A DNA stretch of 64,000 nt from positions 7,687,638-7,751,637 of the forward strand of contig NC_134283.1 in the NCBI RefSeq assembly GCF_949628215.1. Direction: 5' to 3'. The notes under the pieces were generated by a model that was not told where the DNA came from, ran no database searches, and saw nothing but the letters and a program-made list of their open reading frames with translations. Made by a program: the position numbers and the translations under genes. This DNA is from Phalacrocorax aristotelis (Eukaryota; Chordata; Aves; Suliformes; Phalacrocoracidae). Of this stretch, positions 14,491 through 26,504 are shown in pieces (positions within the stretch are counted from its first letter, which is position 1; each line of letters starts with the position of its first letter).

Positions 14491-16611
14491 AAGTGTGTTT
14501 TTCTCTCAGCTCTGAGCTGCGTTGCTTCATTAGCTTTCAGAATGATTGCGTACAGTAGTTTGCCAGGAGATTTGCTCTACGTACAGTTGTACAAGGGCTT
14601 CTGTACTCTAGAAAACAAGAAATGACAGGAGTATGTTGTAAAAATGTATCCTCTCTGTTGGGAGGTTTTTTATTACACATACATTTAGTCCAAATAATTT
14701 TAAACTTACATTTCCACCAAGGCTCATCTTTGCTTTAACAAGTGGTTTTTATTAACTGGAATGATGGGTTTTTCGTTTTGAACTGAAATCTCCTTTCTGT
14801 GTTTTCAAAAGGGCATATACCTGAAGGCTTATTTTTAAAGCTGAAATGCAATATGTTGAAAAAGCAGTTGTGAGCTCTTTTTCTGTAATTGAAAAAATAC
14901 ATGAGTTAGGCTTTAAAGTGTGAAGAATGGTACAGCTACTATCTGTGCTGACTCAGGCCAACTGGCTTCCATGCTGGTATGACCTTCAAAAGGAGTTAGA
15001 AAAATCACTTGAGGAGAAGAGAATTTCTGTCTAAAAATGTGAATCAAAACTTTCATCACTGCGTGCTGAATATCAAGTGTAATACATGTTATCATTTTGA
15101 TCTTAACATAGCTTTTTTCGAATATTAGCAATATAGTCTGACTACATCGGGATCCTAAAAGAATACTTTTGTTTTATAGTTGAAAATGATGCAGTAATAA
15201 ATTCTTCTTTCTTAAAAATGTAATAAGAAGCAACTGTCATTGCAACTATGTTACTTTAACACAGTGGATTTTTTTTTTGTTGTATGTGGCTCGATGTTAG
15301 TAATACCCAGACCCAAATATACTTTTTTTCCTCTACGTCTAAATAGTACTTAGGGATCAGAATGGCCATAATGATCTGAATGGTCATAAGAATAACATTT
15401 TTATTGGTCAGACAAGAACTTTGATTGGTTTTTAAAGATGTATAATCCACACTGATTATGTTCAAAGGATTAACATGGCATTATGCTCCAGAATTGTCCC
15501 TGCAGGTCCCCATGTCAGCCAAGAATAATATCTAGCCAGATTTGCCAGTCTGAAATGGTTTTAAGTGAACTTCCTGCCCGTTCTCAACTTAGCTCGATTT
15601 AACTTGGTCAAAGTCAACCATTTCACTAATGTGTAGTTTACAGAAGAAATGTGTGAAAATTACACAAATGTATAGTTTTGAGTAGCATATTCATCAAGTG
15701 GTTATGTATTTTGACAAGTTACATATGTTGTCTGTAGCATTTTTACTGAGAAAGTAAATGATTTAATCTCATTGAGTGGGATGATAGGTCAGTGAGCATA
15801 GTTGGCAAAAATGCTTAAAAATAGACATCTAATTGATGATTACCAGTGTCTTATTCCAGACATACTGGAGAGCAGGGATAGGGCTGCTGCATTAAATATT
15901 TCAGCAGTTCCCAAAAATTCATCTCATATATGGCAGCGTGTGGTCTGTGTCACACAGTGTCACAATGTGTAGGGTGTGTCATATGGTGAATGGCTTGTCT
16001 ACAAGTTTACATGTCTGCACACAGCATGATTCTACACCATACTTGAAGGGCTGTGTGTGGAAGGCAGGTGATCTGCTAGTCAGCTGCAGACCTTTTGTAA
16101 TTATCCTCAGGCATAACAGTGGTCATAGTTTGGGACTGATTCTTTATATTATACACAATTTCATATTTTACCTAAGCTTTAAAGTACTATCGTTTCCCAC
16201 TGAGCACTCTTTATGTAGTTCCTAATGTGCTACCTCCTGATTAATATAATTCCCATCTGCTGTGCCTATACCTGTTTGTTTCTTTGGGGAATCAAGGAAG
16301 CCACTGAAAGCCTAGGAAAATCAATGTAGTTGTCCCACTTGCCTTTCACAATCCTAGTTTTCATGGGTTGTTACTACCTTCCAGAGACATTTTGGTACCT
16401 TTCTTATCTTTATATGCTGGAGATATGGAGTGTTGAAATTCCCTCCCAGACACTTCACCACTAGTGTCCTTTGTTGTCAGACTTCACCAGTTCCAAAGAA
16501 GGAAAATCGAAAAAGATCACATTACTTGTGTAGTCCAGAAACAACACAAACATAGACACTTCTGTGACCGGGACCCCAGCTGATTCCTCCAAGTAAGCAA
16601 TAAGGAAGGAT

Positions 16612-16637
16612 ATCATCATCATCATCATCATCATCAT
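16612..16637 (+). repeat. (ATC)8 microsatellite
   Basis: Eight uninterrupted ATC units plus AT. On the minus strand this gives a poly-Asp run in a spurious open frame. Confidence 0.95.
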
Positions 16638-19600
16638 GGTGTACCCAGGACCACACCATCTGTTTCCTCAGATTCATACTCCATAATGTAACGATCAAGA
16701 TCAATGTACATTATCGTTTTGCTATAGTGTCTGAACAGCTGAGTGAGTGACATACTGCATCCTTGCCAAACCCCTTTCCTGATGTTGAACCATTTTGTTC
16801 TGTAGTACCTTTTATTATTTTGACTGCTGTTTTTGCTTATAACAAGGAATTGGCAAAGTCAATTCACTGAAGAAATATTAGGCACGTCCGGTTCCAACAG
16901 ACTGGCAAGCTACATTAAAGTTGTATAAAGCCTTTTTTACTCAGTAGCTAAAGAGCAATATCACTTGCTGGGTAAAGTTTGTACTTTTTCATTGATCGCT
17001 CTGCAAGAGAATCGTGCTGTTGTGTTTCATAACTGGAGTTCTGCAAATAGAATAAACTTCATTTTGTGAAAATGTACACAAATAACGGTTCTTCCACAGT
17101 CCATTCCTCTAGAAACATTCCTGAAATCATCTTTCATCTACCCACTTCTGTCAGCCCAGTTTCCCTCTCATCTCTCACACTCAGTGTAAGCTATGTGTCC
17201 TGATGGCTCTTTCCAAACTGTTGCCCCTCTATTTCTGAAGGCTCACCAGTCATGCGGCAGTGGTGCCTCTCTTATGTATACCTTCACACACTCCTTTTTT
17301 AGGTATTAGTTAAACTTTAAGCACCTTTGTGCTGTCCCTTGGCCACCTTCTTCCCTACAGGAGGAACATTACAAAAACTTCCAATGGCAGGTTGGAAGCA
17401 GAGAACTTAATAATCTCCTAGTAATATGGAATCTACCTAATTACCTGATACTGCTGTACAGTGACCCATGCAGGCAGCATCCTCAGTAGTAGGTGGTTCT
17501 GTACCTCCCATGCTAAACTACTGTCTTGTTCATATGTTGTCACTCCATGGGGGTCAGAGGCTAGAAGGATGTTAAGGCCTGCAATGGTTATGCCTTACAA
17601 CCTACCAGTAAACCCTGTGATTTAAACTGGCAAGTATTTCAGTACACTTGATGAAAAAGAAATGCAATTCTTGAACTTTGTCTCTTCTACCTGACCATCC
17701 TTGTTCATAATTCAGGCTAGAAGCACCATTTGTTGGCAAACTGTTCACACCATAGAGGTGTATTTTCTTTCCTCAGCTCAATTGGAACAGTCTGAAACCA
17801 CCTGAAGTCCGTAGCACAGAAGCCATAGTGCAAACTTTTGGGTTGCACAGGAGTCTGATGGCTGCTTACAGAAACGGAGAGTGCCTCCAAGATCTGTATA
17901 ATTTCAGATCAGAACTGGTTTTATTAGTAAGTAAGTGCTGGGTTGCCAGACAAAAAAGGTGATTCACTTGAATGGTGGGGAGGACTACAGCTCTTCTGTA
18001 ATGAGTTCATTACTAACACAGTGAGAGACAGAACCAGGCAGTTTCAAATTCACAAATCATCTGTCTTTTTACGAATATCTGTGGTTTTTGGCACCCCGAG
18101 AGCAGGCCTCCTTCCCCTGGAGAGACTCTTTCATAATGCTCAATAATGCATCTGTTATTATGAGAAGGATGTTGAGAGTTTTGAACACAGGAGCTCAGCT
18201 GAAGCAGCTGTTGCTTCAGAAACAGCGAAAGCAGAAAAAAAAGACATTTAAAATTTTTAAATATATGCTCCCATGTGGTCTATTTCTCAGCCTAAAAAGG
18301 GGCCTTTGCATTGCAGCTGCCACCTGTCTGCAATGCGGGAAGCTTTATAAAGGGTTTTCCTAGAGCTGCACTTGGCTGCCCGTTTCAGCCCACAGCCAAA
18401 GCCAACTTTAAAAACCATTGTAAAGAGTGAATTCAGCTATTCCTCCCTGCTTGGATTTCTCATGACCCTGGTCTTCCATAGGGGCTGGCAGTTAGAGTGA
18501 GTGACATGGTAAATCTTGGCCAGTGAAAAGCCTAGCCATTTCCAGAAACAAATACAATTACCTGGCTGATGATAGGTATTTGATTCAAAGTGCCACAGGA
18601 ATCAGCAATTATGATTTCACAGAAAAATGAAGTGTTGGTAACCACAGCAGAGGTAACGATCCTCACCCTGCAAAGGGAGCTGTTGTAGGCATCCATCAGG
18701 ATTCACACAGGGTGAGAGGGTCTGCCTGATTGAATACCATAGCAACACGGAGGCTAGTTAACAAATTTCTTGAAAGGATGCCGGGAAAGAATCCTATGGA
18801 TAAGCTGTGTATTTCTTTCAAAGATTGTGCTTTATGGTATACAACCTAACTGCCATACTATATGCCTACCACTGCTTTTCCTGAATGGTAGATACTTAAT
18901 CTAGTTCAGATTCTGCCTTCCCTTTCAACCCACTTTCTCATATTAAGTAACACCACACTCCTTGGTGAACACAGCTAACTCAGCTGTGACTTCTAAGGAG
19001 CGGTGAAAATCAGTTCTATAGGAAGTATTGTTTTTAAAGCTGTTTCATATAAGATATTATATCTAACTTCTTTAAGTATGGAGTCAAAAAACTGAACCAT
19101 AATTCATGCAGTAGTTCCCTTTCTCTGTGTTTTGAAAGTGTAAATCAACGGTAAGATTTATACAAATAAAAACCGTCAAGTGCCCATTAACACAGAGAGT
19201 GTTGGAATTCTGGATTTGCCACACCGATGTGCAGAGACCAATGGGAGTCATACATATTTTAATGCATTTCTAGCCATTTCTAGAATTCAAAAGCAAGTAT
19301 CCTGTCCCTATTGCATATTATTTTATCTTCCTTGACTTCTCCAATCAACACACATGGCCATGCTTGATGTTATGGCTTTTACAGACCCATGTGGCTTTAT
19401 ACTGACACAAATTGCAGCTCAAAAGAAAAGTAAGGGAAAGGAAAATTTATAGTTCAGCCCAAAACTGTATGCCAGAATCTAAAAATGGTTTAAGACAGCT
19501 TCTTAAATAATCATACTTCAAACAGCATATTCAAGTTCTTAGGCAAGAAATGTTAGGCATTTTTGTACTTCCCCATACACTGTGGAAATAAATAAGTTTT

Positions 19601-20337
19601 TCTTAAAAAATCAGACAGTTATTGGAGGAAATGCTGGACAATTTTCATCGAGTCTCAGAGCTGCCAGTTCTCACGATATTGGGATTTTTTAAAATAACTC
19701 CAGCTCCCAGAGCATGAATTACAATAGATTCCTGGTTCTCATTTTATTTTTTAAAGGTAACTTCCTTGTCCTTCTAACTGTGGAAAGAAAAACGTAGATG
19801 TCAACCCTTAAGGCTAAAATGTTATAAGCAAATTTCATAGTACTTTTCTAAAACTATGATGGTTAAAGGTAACACCTTCATTTTGGGGATCTAACTCATG
19901 ATGCTACAGCTGTGCCAATACTGCTGTCTAATTTAAGATAATAGGTAGTCTTCTGGCATCACCACTGTAATATTCATGTTGTGTACACAGGGAATGACCA
20001 AACTTCAGTGTTTTTACTGCAGATTCTAATGGCATATATGAGAAGAAAATTGAACCTATACAATTTTTTATGAACTACGTATGATTTCTTGTGATTACCC
20101 TCAAAATAATATTTTTAAAAATCATCTAAATAGGTCAGATAATTACTATTCCAGAAGATATTACAAGGAAAAAAAATCTATGATGGTCTAACATGTAGTG
20201 CCCATTGAAAGGGTTTGAGTTCAAATGAGATATAAAAGTATAATTATATTAGCAGTAGGAATCATATAGAGACCTAGTGTAGATTATTTCACTGCCATTA
20301 CTAGTTTAGATTAGATAAGCAAATTTGGGGCATTATT

Positions 20338-20377
20338 AACTATGGAAGAAATGTATTAACTGTGAAAGAAATGTATA
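20338..20377 (+). repeat. Two-copy 20-bp imperfect tandem duplication
   Basis: Two adjacent 20-mers share AACT.TG.AAGAAATGTAT and differ at three positions. Confidence 0.85.
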
Positions 20378-21324
20378 TTTAGGATTTTTCTAGAGTCATT
20401 GGATTGCACAGGCTGCATTTCAGGTGGGTTTGTAATATGTAGTTTCCGGAACAGGGTGTCTGGAAGATCATGTAGGTAGCTGATACCAGGTGTATCATTT
20501 GGTTATATCCATGCTTAGGTGTGCCACAACCACGTTGACATTGCAGAAAAGTATTGAGGAGAGTTTGTTTTAATACTGCAGAGAAAAATAATCCAAGGTT
20601 TGGGCCAGTTCTTGAGCACTGGTGGTAGGATTGCTCTTTGTGTGTTCTGTCTCTGGCATAGAGTTGGATGATGGGTCACTCTGCAGAGCCCCTTGCTCCT
20701 ATTGCAGACTAACCACCGGCTCATCTGGGAACACAGGAGAAGCCAGCTGGCTGCTGGGGCAGTGCATGCTGTCTGAATAGCAGATCCCAATCTTTGCTGA
20801 ACAAAATGTTATGGGCCAGGTGGAAGTATACACTTGTCTATGACTGGCTTGTGATACAGCTGGAATGGCTACACTATTTTCTTTTTACTGCCATACCATA
20901 TATTAACTATATAATTTTGTCAGGAAGTAGACTGTACTTGCGATACTACAGAGACATGAAGTAGTAAAGCATGAAGTACAAACATGTGCATAGGAGAATT
21001 AGATTATTCTGCAAAAATGAAACACTGACTCATAGTGACCGATAGCAATGTTTGTACATGAACTTCTTACACAGTCATTGACATGGAGAAGATAGTGGGG
21101 ATAAGTATGACCCCATAATTGCTGGGGAAATATTCAAATTTTCAGCTATTTATTCTTCCTTATTAGTCTCAAGTCTTTCATGATAATCCACTGTTTCTTT
21201 TTCTTCCTAATCCCTTCTAATATTAATCTATGTTAAAGCCATGTATTTATGTATCTGAAACATGGACTCTAAGGTGTTATGTAGCTCTGGCTCTCCACTT
21301 TGCTTCTTATTATATTTATTTTTA

Positions 21325-21430
21325 CATGTGTGTATGTGTACATATATAGACACGCAGACATACATATAAATATGAACACATAATATGTAAATCTGTATAA
21401 ATATGTCTGTATATATGTATGTATGTATGC
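21325..21430 (+). repeat. Degenerate ATGT/ACAT low-complexity region
   Basis: Alternating purine-pyrimidine words (TGTG, TATATG, ACATAT) run for about 100 bases and end in a GTAT run near 21417-21428. It looks like a decayed microsatellite. Confidence 0.8.
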
Positions 21431-22596
21431 TTTTAATTGCTGTGTGGTTAAGTCAAAAGTATCTGGCTACGTACCTATATAGTTTTTGCCTTTTGTATAC
21501 ACATCTTTCCTTAAAAAGGGAATATATCAAGACATATGTCTGTGTATGCACAAACGCTAAGAATTGCACAAAATGAGGTAGAATCCTTTTAAAAATAAGA
21601 TGTAGAAAAGTCATACTCCTGTCCTAAATATTTTTGTATAACATATAAATACATTTGTGCAAAGAATTGTTTTACCATTGCTGTAGAGATTTATGCATAG
21701 GCTTAAGTCAATAAACAGTGGATAATCTCATTATGATCATTGGATTGCTACCAGGATTTAGTTAAATATGAACCTGAGTCTTTCTAGAATTAAGTATATA
21801 AATTAATTAAGTTATAAAGAACACATTTATTTGGATGGATGTGCATCATACTGAGAACATTTGATCACACTGTAGCGAACTTTGATCCTTTTTCTATGTG
21901 GCATTTAAATGTATTGGAAAATGGCTTTATAGTTGAAACTCTGATGTAACACTAATGTATTGTATAATTGTTCATTTTAGTTAAAACTGAGGGTTGGGAG
22001 GGTTGGTTTTTTGCTTTTTGCCCTAAGGATTGTCTAGGACTTAATCAGACTTGCAGGATTATTTCCATATCAAAATTAAGGAGTAAATGTTTTCTTAACA
22101 GATGTCTGCATCAAAAACTTCCACTTGGAATCCATCTCTCAATACAAAGTCTTACTGCAGAATAAGAACCCCTCCTGTACTGCAATTATAATTTTCATTG
22201 TTCTCAGACAGGAACCCACCAGTGCCGCACTTATGAATGTTCTTACATACTTCCTCTGAGGAATAATTGCAAAACAATCAGAGCACATCTAGATGGAGCT
22301 CAGAGTTGAAAACTTATAAATCACTCCTGTCAACATTTTCCATCAGTGGTTGATTTATGGTATGTCCTAGTGCTAGAATGACACAGGGACCCTAATTTCT
22401 CATCATCCGTACAGTAGGACTGAGGCTCAGTATTATGGAAAAGCAAAAAAGCACTTTCAGATGAGTTGGTTAAATGTGCTCAAGGAGAATATACCATAGA
22501 CAATCCCTCAAATATTGCAGAATGGTGTTTTACAAGCCAACATGTGGAAGAACTGTTTGTGTTCCAGTAAAAACTGAAGATGAGGTAAAATTCAGT

Positions 22597-22633
22597 TATA
22601 AATATACATATATAAACATACATATAAATATAC
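22597..22633 (+). repeat. AT-rich ACATAT/AAATAT simple repeat
   Basis: About 37 bases of alternating ATA, ACATA and AAATA words. Its vocabulary is similar to that of the tract at 21325-21430. Confidence 0.75.
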
Positions 22634-24538
22634 AGGACTAGCAGAACTGTGATACTCTGGGATAGTTTAGTTTACTCATTTTACAGCCTTACTACACCAT
22701 TGCACGGGGTACACCATGTGCACCATACACTGAAGTACATCAGTGGTTTTGGGAGGCTATCTAAACTTGGCTTCAAGATTAATTCCTTTTTAGAAGTGTT
22801 TTTCCTCTCTGAAAACAAACATATAGAGAGAAGCAGCATCCCCCGAAGAGAAGAAAAACCATGGAGTTACCTCAGTTAGAGACTACAATGGCCAGTTAAG
22901 TAATTTATTTCATGCTCCTGAATAGAAGCTGATTTCATTCTCTGTGAATGGAGATTGGTTCAATATAATTATCCTCTCTAGAGCTTTAAACAAACCAGCT
23001 TTAAATATTTTAAGTGATGTGGCTTTTTTCACTTCCTTTAGACAATATTTTCATTGTCTAATAGATCTCACTCTGAATTTTCTTCTGATATCCTGCCTAA
23101 ATTACTTAGCCACATTTCATTATCTCTTATTCTACTTAGTTAAAATTCCTTATAACAAGCCCTGTCAATTGCTGTTGCCAGGAGCTGCTGCTTCAAATGT
23201 TTCAGTAGAGATCATATAGCTAAAATCTTTCATCGAAGAAGGCATTCTCATAGGTATTAAAGCATTTGGCATTAAAAATATATTTCACAGATCATCTCAG
23301 TTTCTAAGCCTAAAAAATAATCCTTAATTCAGTTATAAGGACCCTATCATTTATAATTAATGCAAAATTGAAGATTGATCTAATGATAAGGTATGCTCCT
23401 CTGATAGCACTGTGGATTGGGATGGCCAGTGGGAAAACTTCCTGCCTGTCTTGAAGCATTTCTCACCAAGTGCCATGATTTGTCTACAAGCACTGTTCCT
23501 GTCCTGCAGCTGTGGGCAGAAACAGGTCTCTCTCTGTTCTGGCAGTCATCAAGATTCATGATTGCTCTGTCTGATGGCCATGGGATGTTAGAAAAGCAGT
23601 CCTGCTTTCTTGATGAAAAGGGTAAATGAGCCAGGAAGCCTGACAGAGAGAGAAGGGAGGGAGCTAGGAAACTGCAGGGTTAGATTCAGGCACTTTCCAA
23701 GGAGAAGGAAGGTGGGTCTTGACTGTAGTGGCCAGGTTAAGACTTGGAACTATCAGAGATGAGTGCAAAGAAGAAAATGTTGATGACAGCTCATTGAAAA
23801 TGGTTACACTAGTTTTTACACTGGAGTAATAACTTTCAGGTTTGCCGATTAACTCTTGGCTGCTTGACCAAAACCCCCCATGTACATATCCAACCTTGTT
23901 ACCCACACGCCATTGACAGATCTCTTTTACATGGGGTCTCGTTAGATAGACCACAGTCTGAATCCCTTGAACGTAACCATATAATTTGCATTTTTGTCAA
24001 GTTCAATTTACAGTAAATGTTGGAATCTCCTCGTTCTCTTGAATCTTTACAAAGTGCATCTTACCATGCTATAAGGGAGTTGGTCTCTATTTTGCTTCTG
24101 TTCTCAGCAAGGAAAATATTGTGCAGACACAGCCTGGGTGCCAGTCAGGAAGTTGTGTGTAAGAGTAGGCAGGTGTTGCTGGCTTGCATTAGACCTTCAG
24201 GCTTACTTCCCTGTAAATCCTTATTGCCAGATGGCTTACAGCATTATTCCTATTGAAGGGTTCGTTTTGCTGAAATCCTACAACAGAAAGCAGTACGTTG
24301 GCATGTACAGATGCAGTGAATGTTGTAAATGTTGGGCAATGTAGCAGGACTTCTTTGGTGCTGTATTTTTGGCAGAACAAATGACTGTAGTATACAGGCA
24401 GACCCTCAAGTTAAGTCTGCTCCCAGCTACACTAATCTTTCTTATCTCATGCTTCAGCAGTTGTGGGTTGACTGTGAGAGATGCATTTAGAAGCTCGTCA
24501 CATAATCATATGGGTTGGTAAAAGATTCCTGACATACT

Positions 24539-24558
24539 TTCCTTCCCATGGGAAGGAA
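24539..24558. promoter_or_regulatory. 20-bp perfect palindrome with EBF-type core
   Basis: TTCCTTCCCATGGGAAGGAA is exactly self-complementary. Its centre TCCCATGGGA (24544-24553) fits the palindromic TCCCNNGGGA motif bound by EBF/COE factors. Outer GGAA/TTCC words also fit ETS cores. The palindrome is seen directly, and its regulatory role is inference. Confidence 0.45.
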
Positions 24559-24752
24559 CTGCAACATCTGCACTAGAAAATGTTTTCAAGTGGGTTTCAG
24601 TCATGCTTTCTACAATCTCTTCTTCTAAGGCTTCCTGCAAAGAAAAAGAAAAAGAAAATTGTTCAAAATGCAAGATGATTTTTATTTCTGTCTTCTCTCA
24701 AACTAGTAGGAGATGTAGATTACCTGAGGTAAACACCTGTTTTAAGACTAAG

Positions 24753-24782
24753 TCCTGCCAGGTGCTGTCCTGCCAAGTGCTG
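24753..24782 (+). repeat. Two-copy 15-bp tandem duplication
   Basis: TCCTGCCAGGTGCTG is followed directly by TCCTGCCAAGTGCTG, with one difference. Confidence 0.9.
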
Positions 24783-26476
24783 AAGTGATGAAAAGTGGAT
24801 GTAGGGGAACCATGCGTGTGGTCTGTGAAAAGAATCTAATTTGAGACATTCTTTATAGATATGGAATATGCTGAACTAAATGGCTCAGCTACATACTTAC
24901 AAACAGAGTTGCATTTATTCCTTTCTTTTATTCTGCTCTGACAACTCCTGTAATGCCTTACTATTGAATACTTCCTTATGAATACTGTTAAACTAAATCA
25001 GTTGCACATCCTGTTCAAGAGATTATCTTGAGGGCATGTGGCTAAAATGGTTAAATTACCCAGTGTAAGAGATGACTGATTTTCTAAGGACTGAACAGTT
25101 ACATAGTGTCATAGGACAGGAGACATATGGCTGATGAGGTTATGTGAGGAAATACACCTTTAGTGCAATGTTCAAGGAGCCAAGACAGTGGAGCAGCCCA
25201 TTTATTTCTGGGCAGTTTCATCAACTCCATCATCAATAAGTTCAGGTCCACATAGTAGTTATAAGAATGTAAATAGCCCCAGATAACAGAGGAGAATAAA
25301 AATAAAATTTTGAAGGTTCTTGCTAGCTGCTGAGAGAATAAGAGAGCATGCTAATAGTTTAAGAAGTATTTTTTGCTGCTACTACATACAGGCCTTTTCA
25401 CATCCCAGCCTTACATTCCCATTGATAGAATTAGCTCTCTTTCTATAGCACGTACCACTGCTGCAAGTCATATGATTTCTGTGTCACGTGTCCTTGAAAC
25501 TCAAGTTCCTTCAGTTTTAAAGCCTCATGTCTATTTCTGAGTCTTACAGTCTTTGAACTAAACCACTGAATTAGCATTCTCCTTGAAAAAAGCTTTTGTA
25601 TATAGTATGAATGAAGAGTCTTCAATCAGTGTTAAAAGTAGAACAGACTGTAACATGTTGTATTTTTACCTTCTATCGCAGGCAAAATTGCGAAGATCAA
25701 AAGTCAGAGGATATAGAGAGCTCCATGTATCATCTTTTAAAAAAAGAACCTGATTATCCTGTGTTTGGCTCATGGTGGCTTTAACAGCTGGGATTGGCAG
25801 AGGTGTGAGCATGGGGACTGCGTACCTTACAGTACCAGCACTTTGTTACATCTTTGCACTGGGGAGGTGCTAGTATAACAGCATTATTTTAACCATACCA
25901 GCTACACATGGAAGGTTGGCTGGTGCCAGAATACTGTGAGTGTAAAAACAGGTGAAAGTACTTCTCTTCCATTATATATATTCCCAGGGTAGAGGCGAGG
26001 AGGAGAGCATGAACAAACGAACACTTGTGCTCAGCAGTATAGAGTTAGCATAGTCTCGGAGAAGACAATGAGAGGCAGAGAAGGAGTCTGACCACATGCT
26101 GTGCTGCTGTCCTAACCAACAGTCAAGTCAGCTGGGGCAGGGAATACACAAAGCCTCTTTCTTAAGTTGTTTGAGGTCTTTTTCATTGTAATACACCACA
26201 ATAAGCTGTCCTAGACCTTATGCTCCTGTCCAACAGGATAGACTAACTCTATATTAGCTATTCAAACCAGATAGCCAGAGCAAGCCATTTAGAATAAAAA
26301 AGAGACCGTTAAAAGAACCATCAAAATGATACAGTCCTCATGCAAAATACACTGACTTTGTGGGCCAAGTGTAAGAACCTGTAACAATAAATAGAACAAA
26401 CAACAGAATTGTAAATAACTGAGTGAAAGGACAAAGCTGACTACAAATAAAATCACAACAATAAAAGAAAGACTAC

Positions 26477-26504
26477 TATAATTCTTCCTCTATAATTCTT
26501 CCTC
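26477..26504 (+). repeat. Perfect two-copy 14-bp tandem duplication
   Basis: TATAATTCTTCCTC occurs twice in direct succession with no differences, which suggests a fairly recent slippage or duplication event. Confidence 0.92.

Larger units (their letters stand above)
14491..24500. other. Non-coding AT-rich DNA with microsatellites
   Basis: No supported gene. It contains an ATC microsatellite (16612-16637), a 20-bp tandem duplication (20338-20377), a degenerate ATGT/ACAT region (21325-21430) and an AT-rich ACATAT tract (22597-22633). Nothing else was recognised. Confidence 0.6.
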
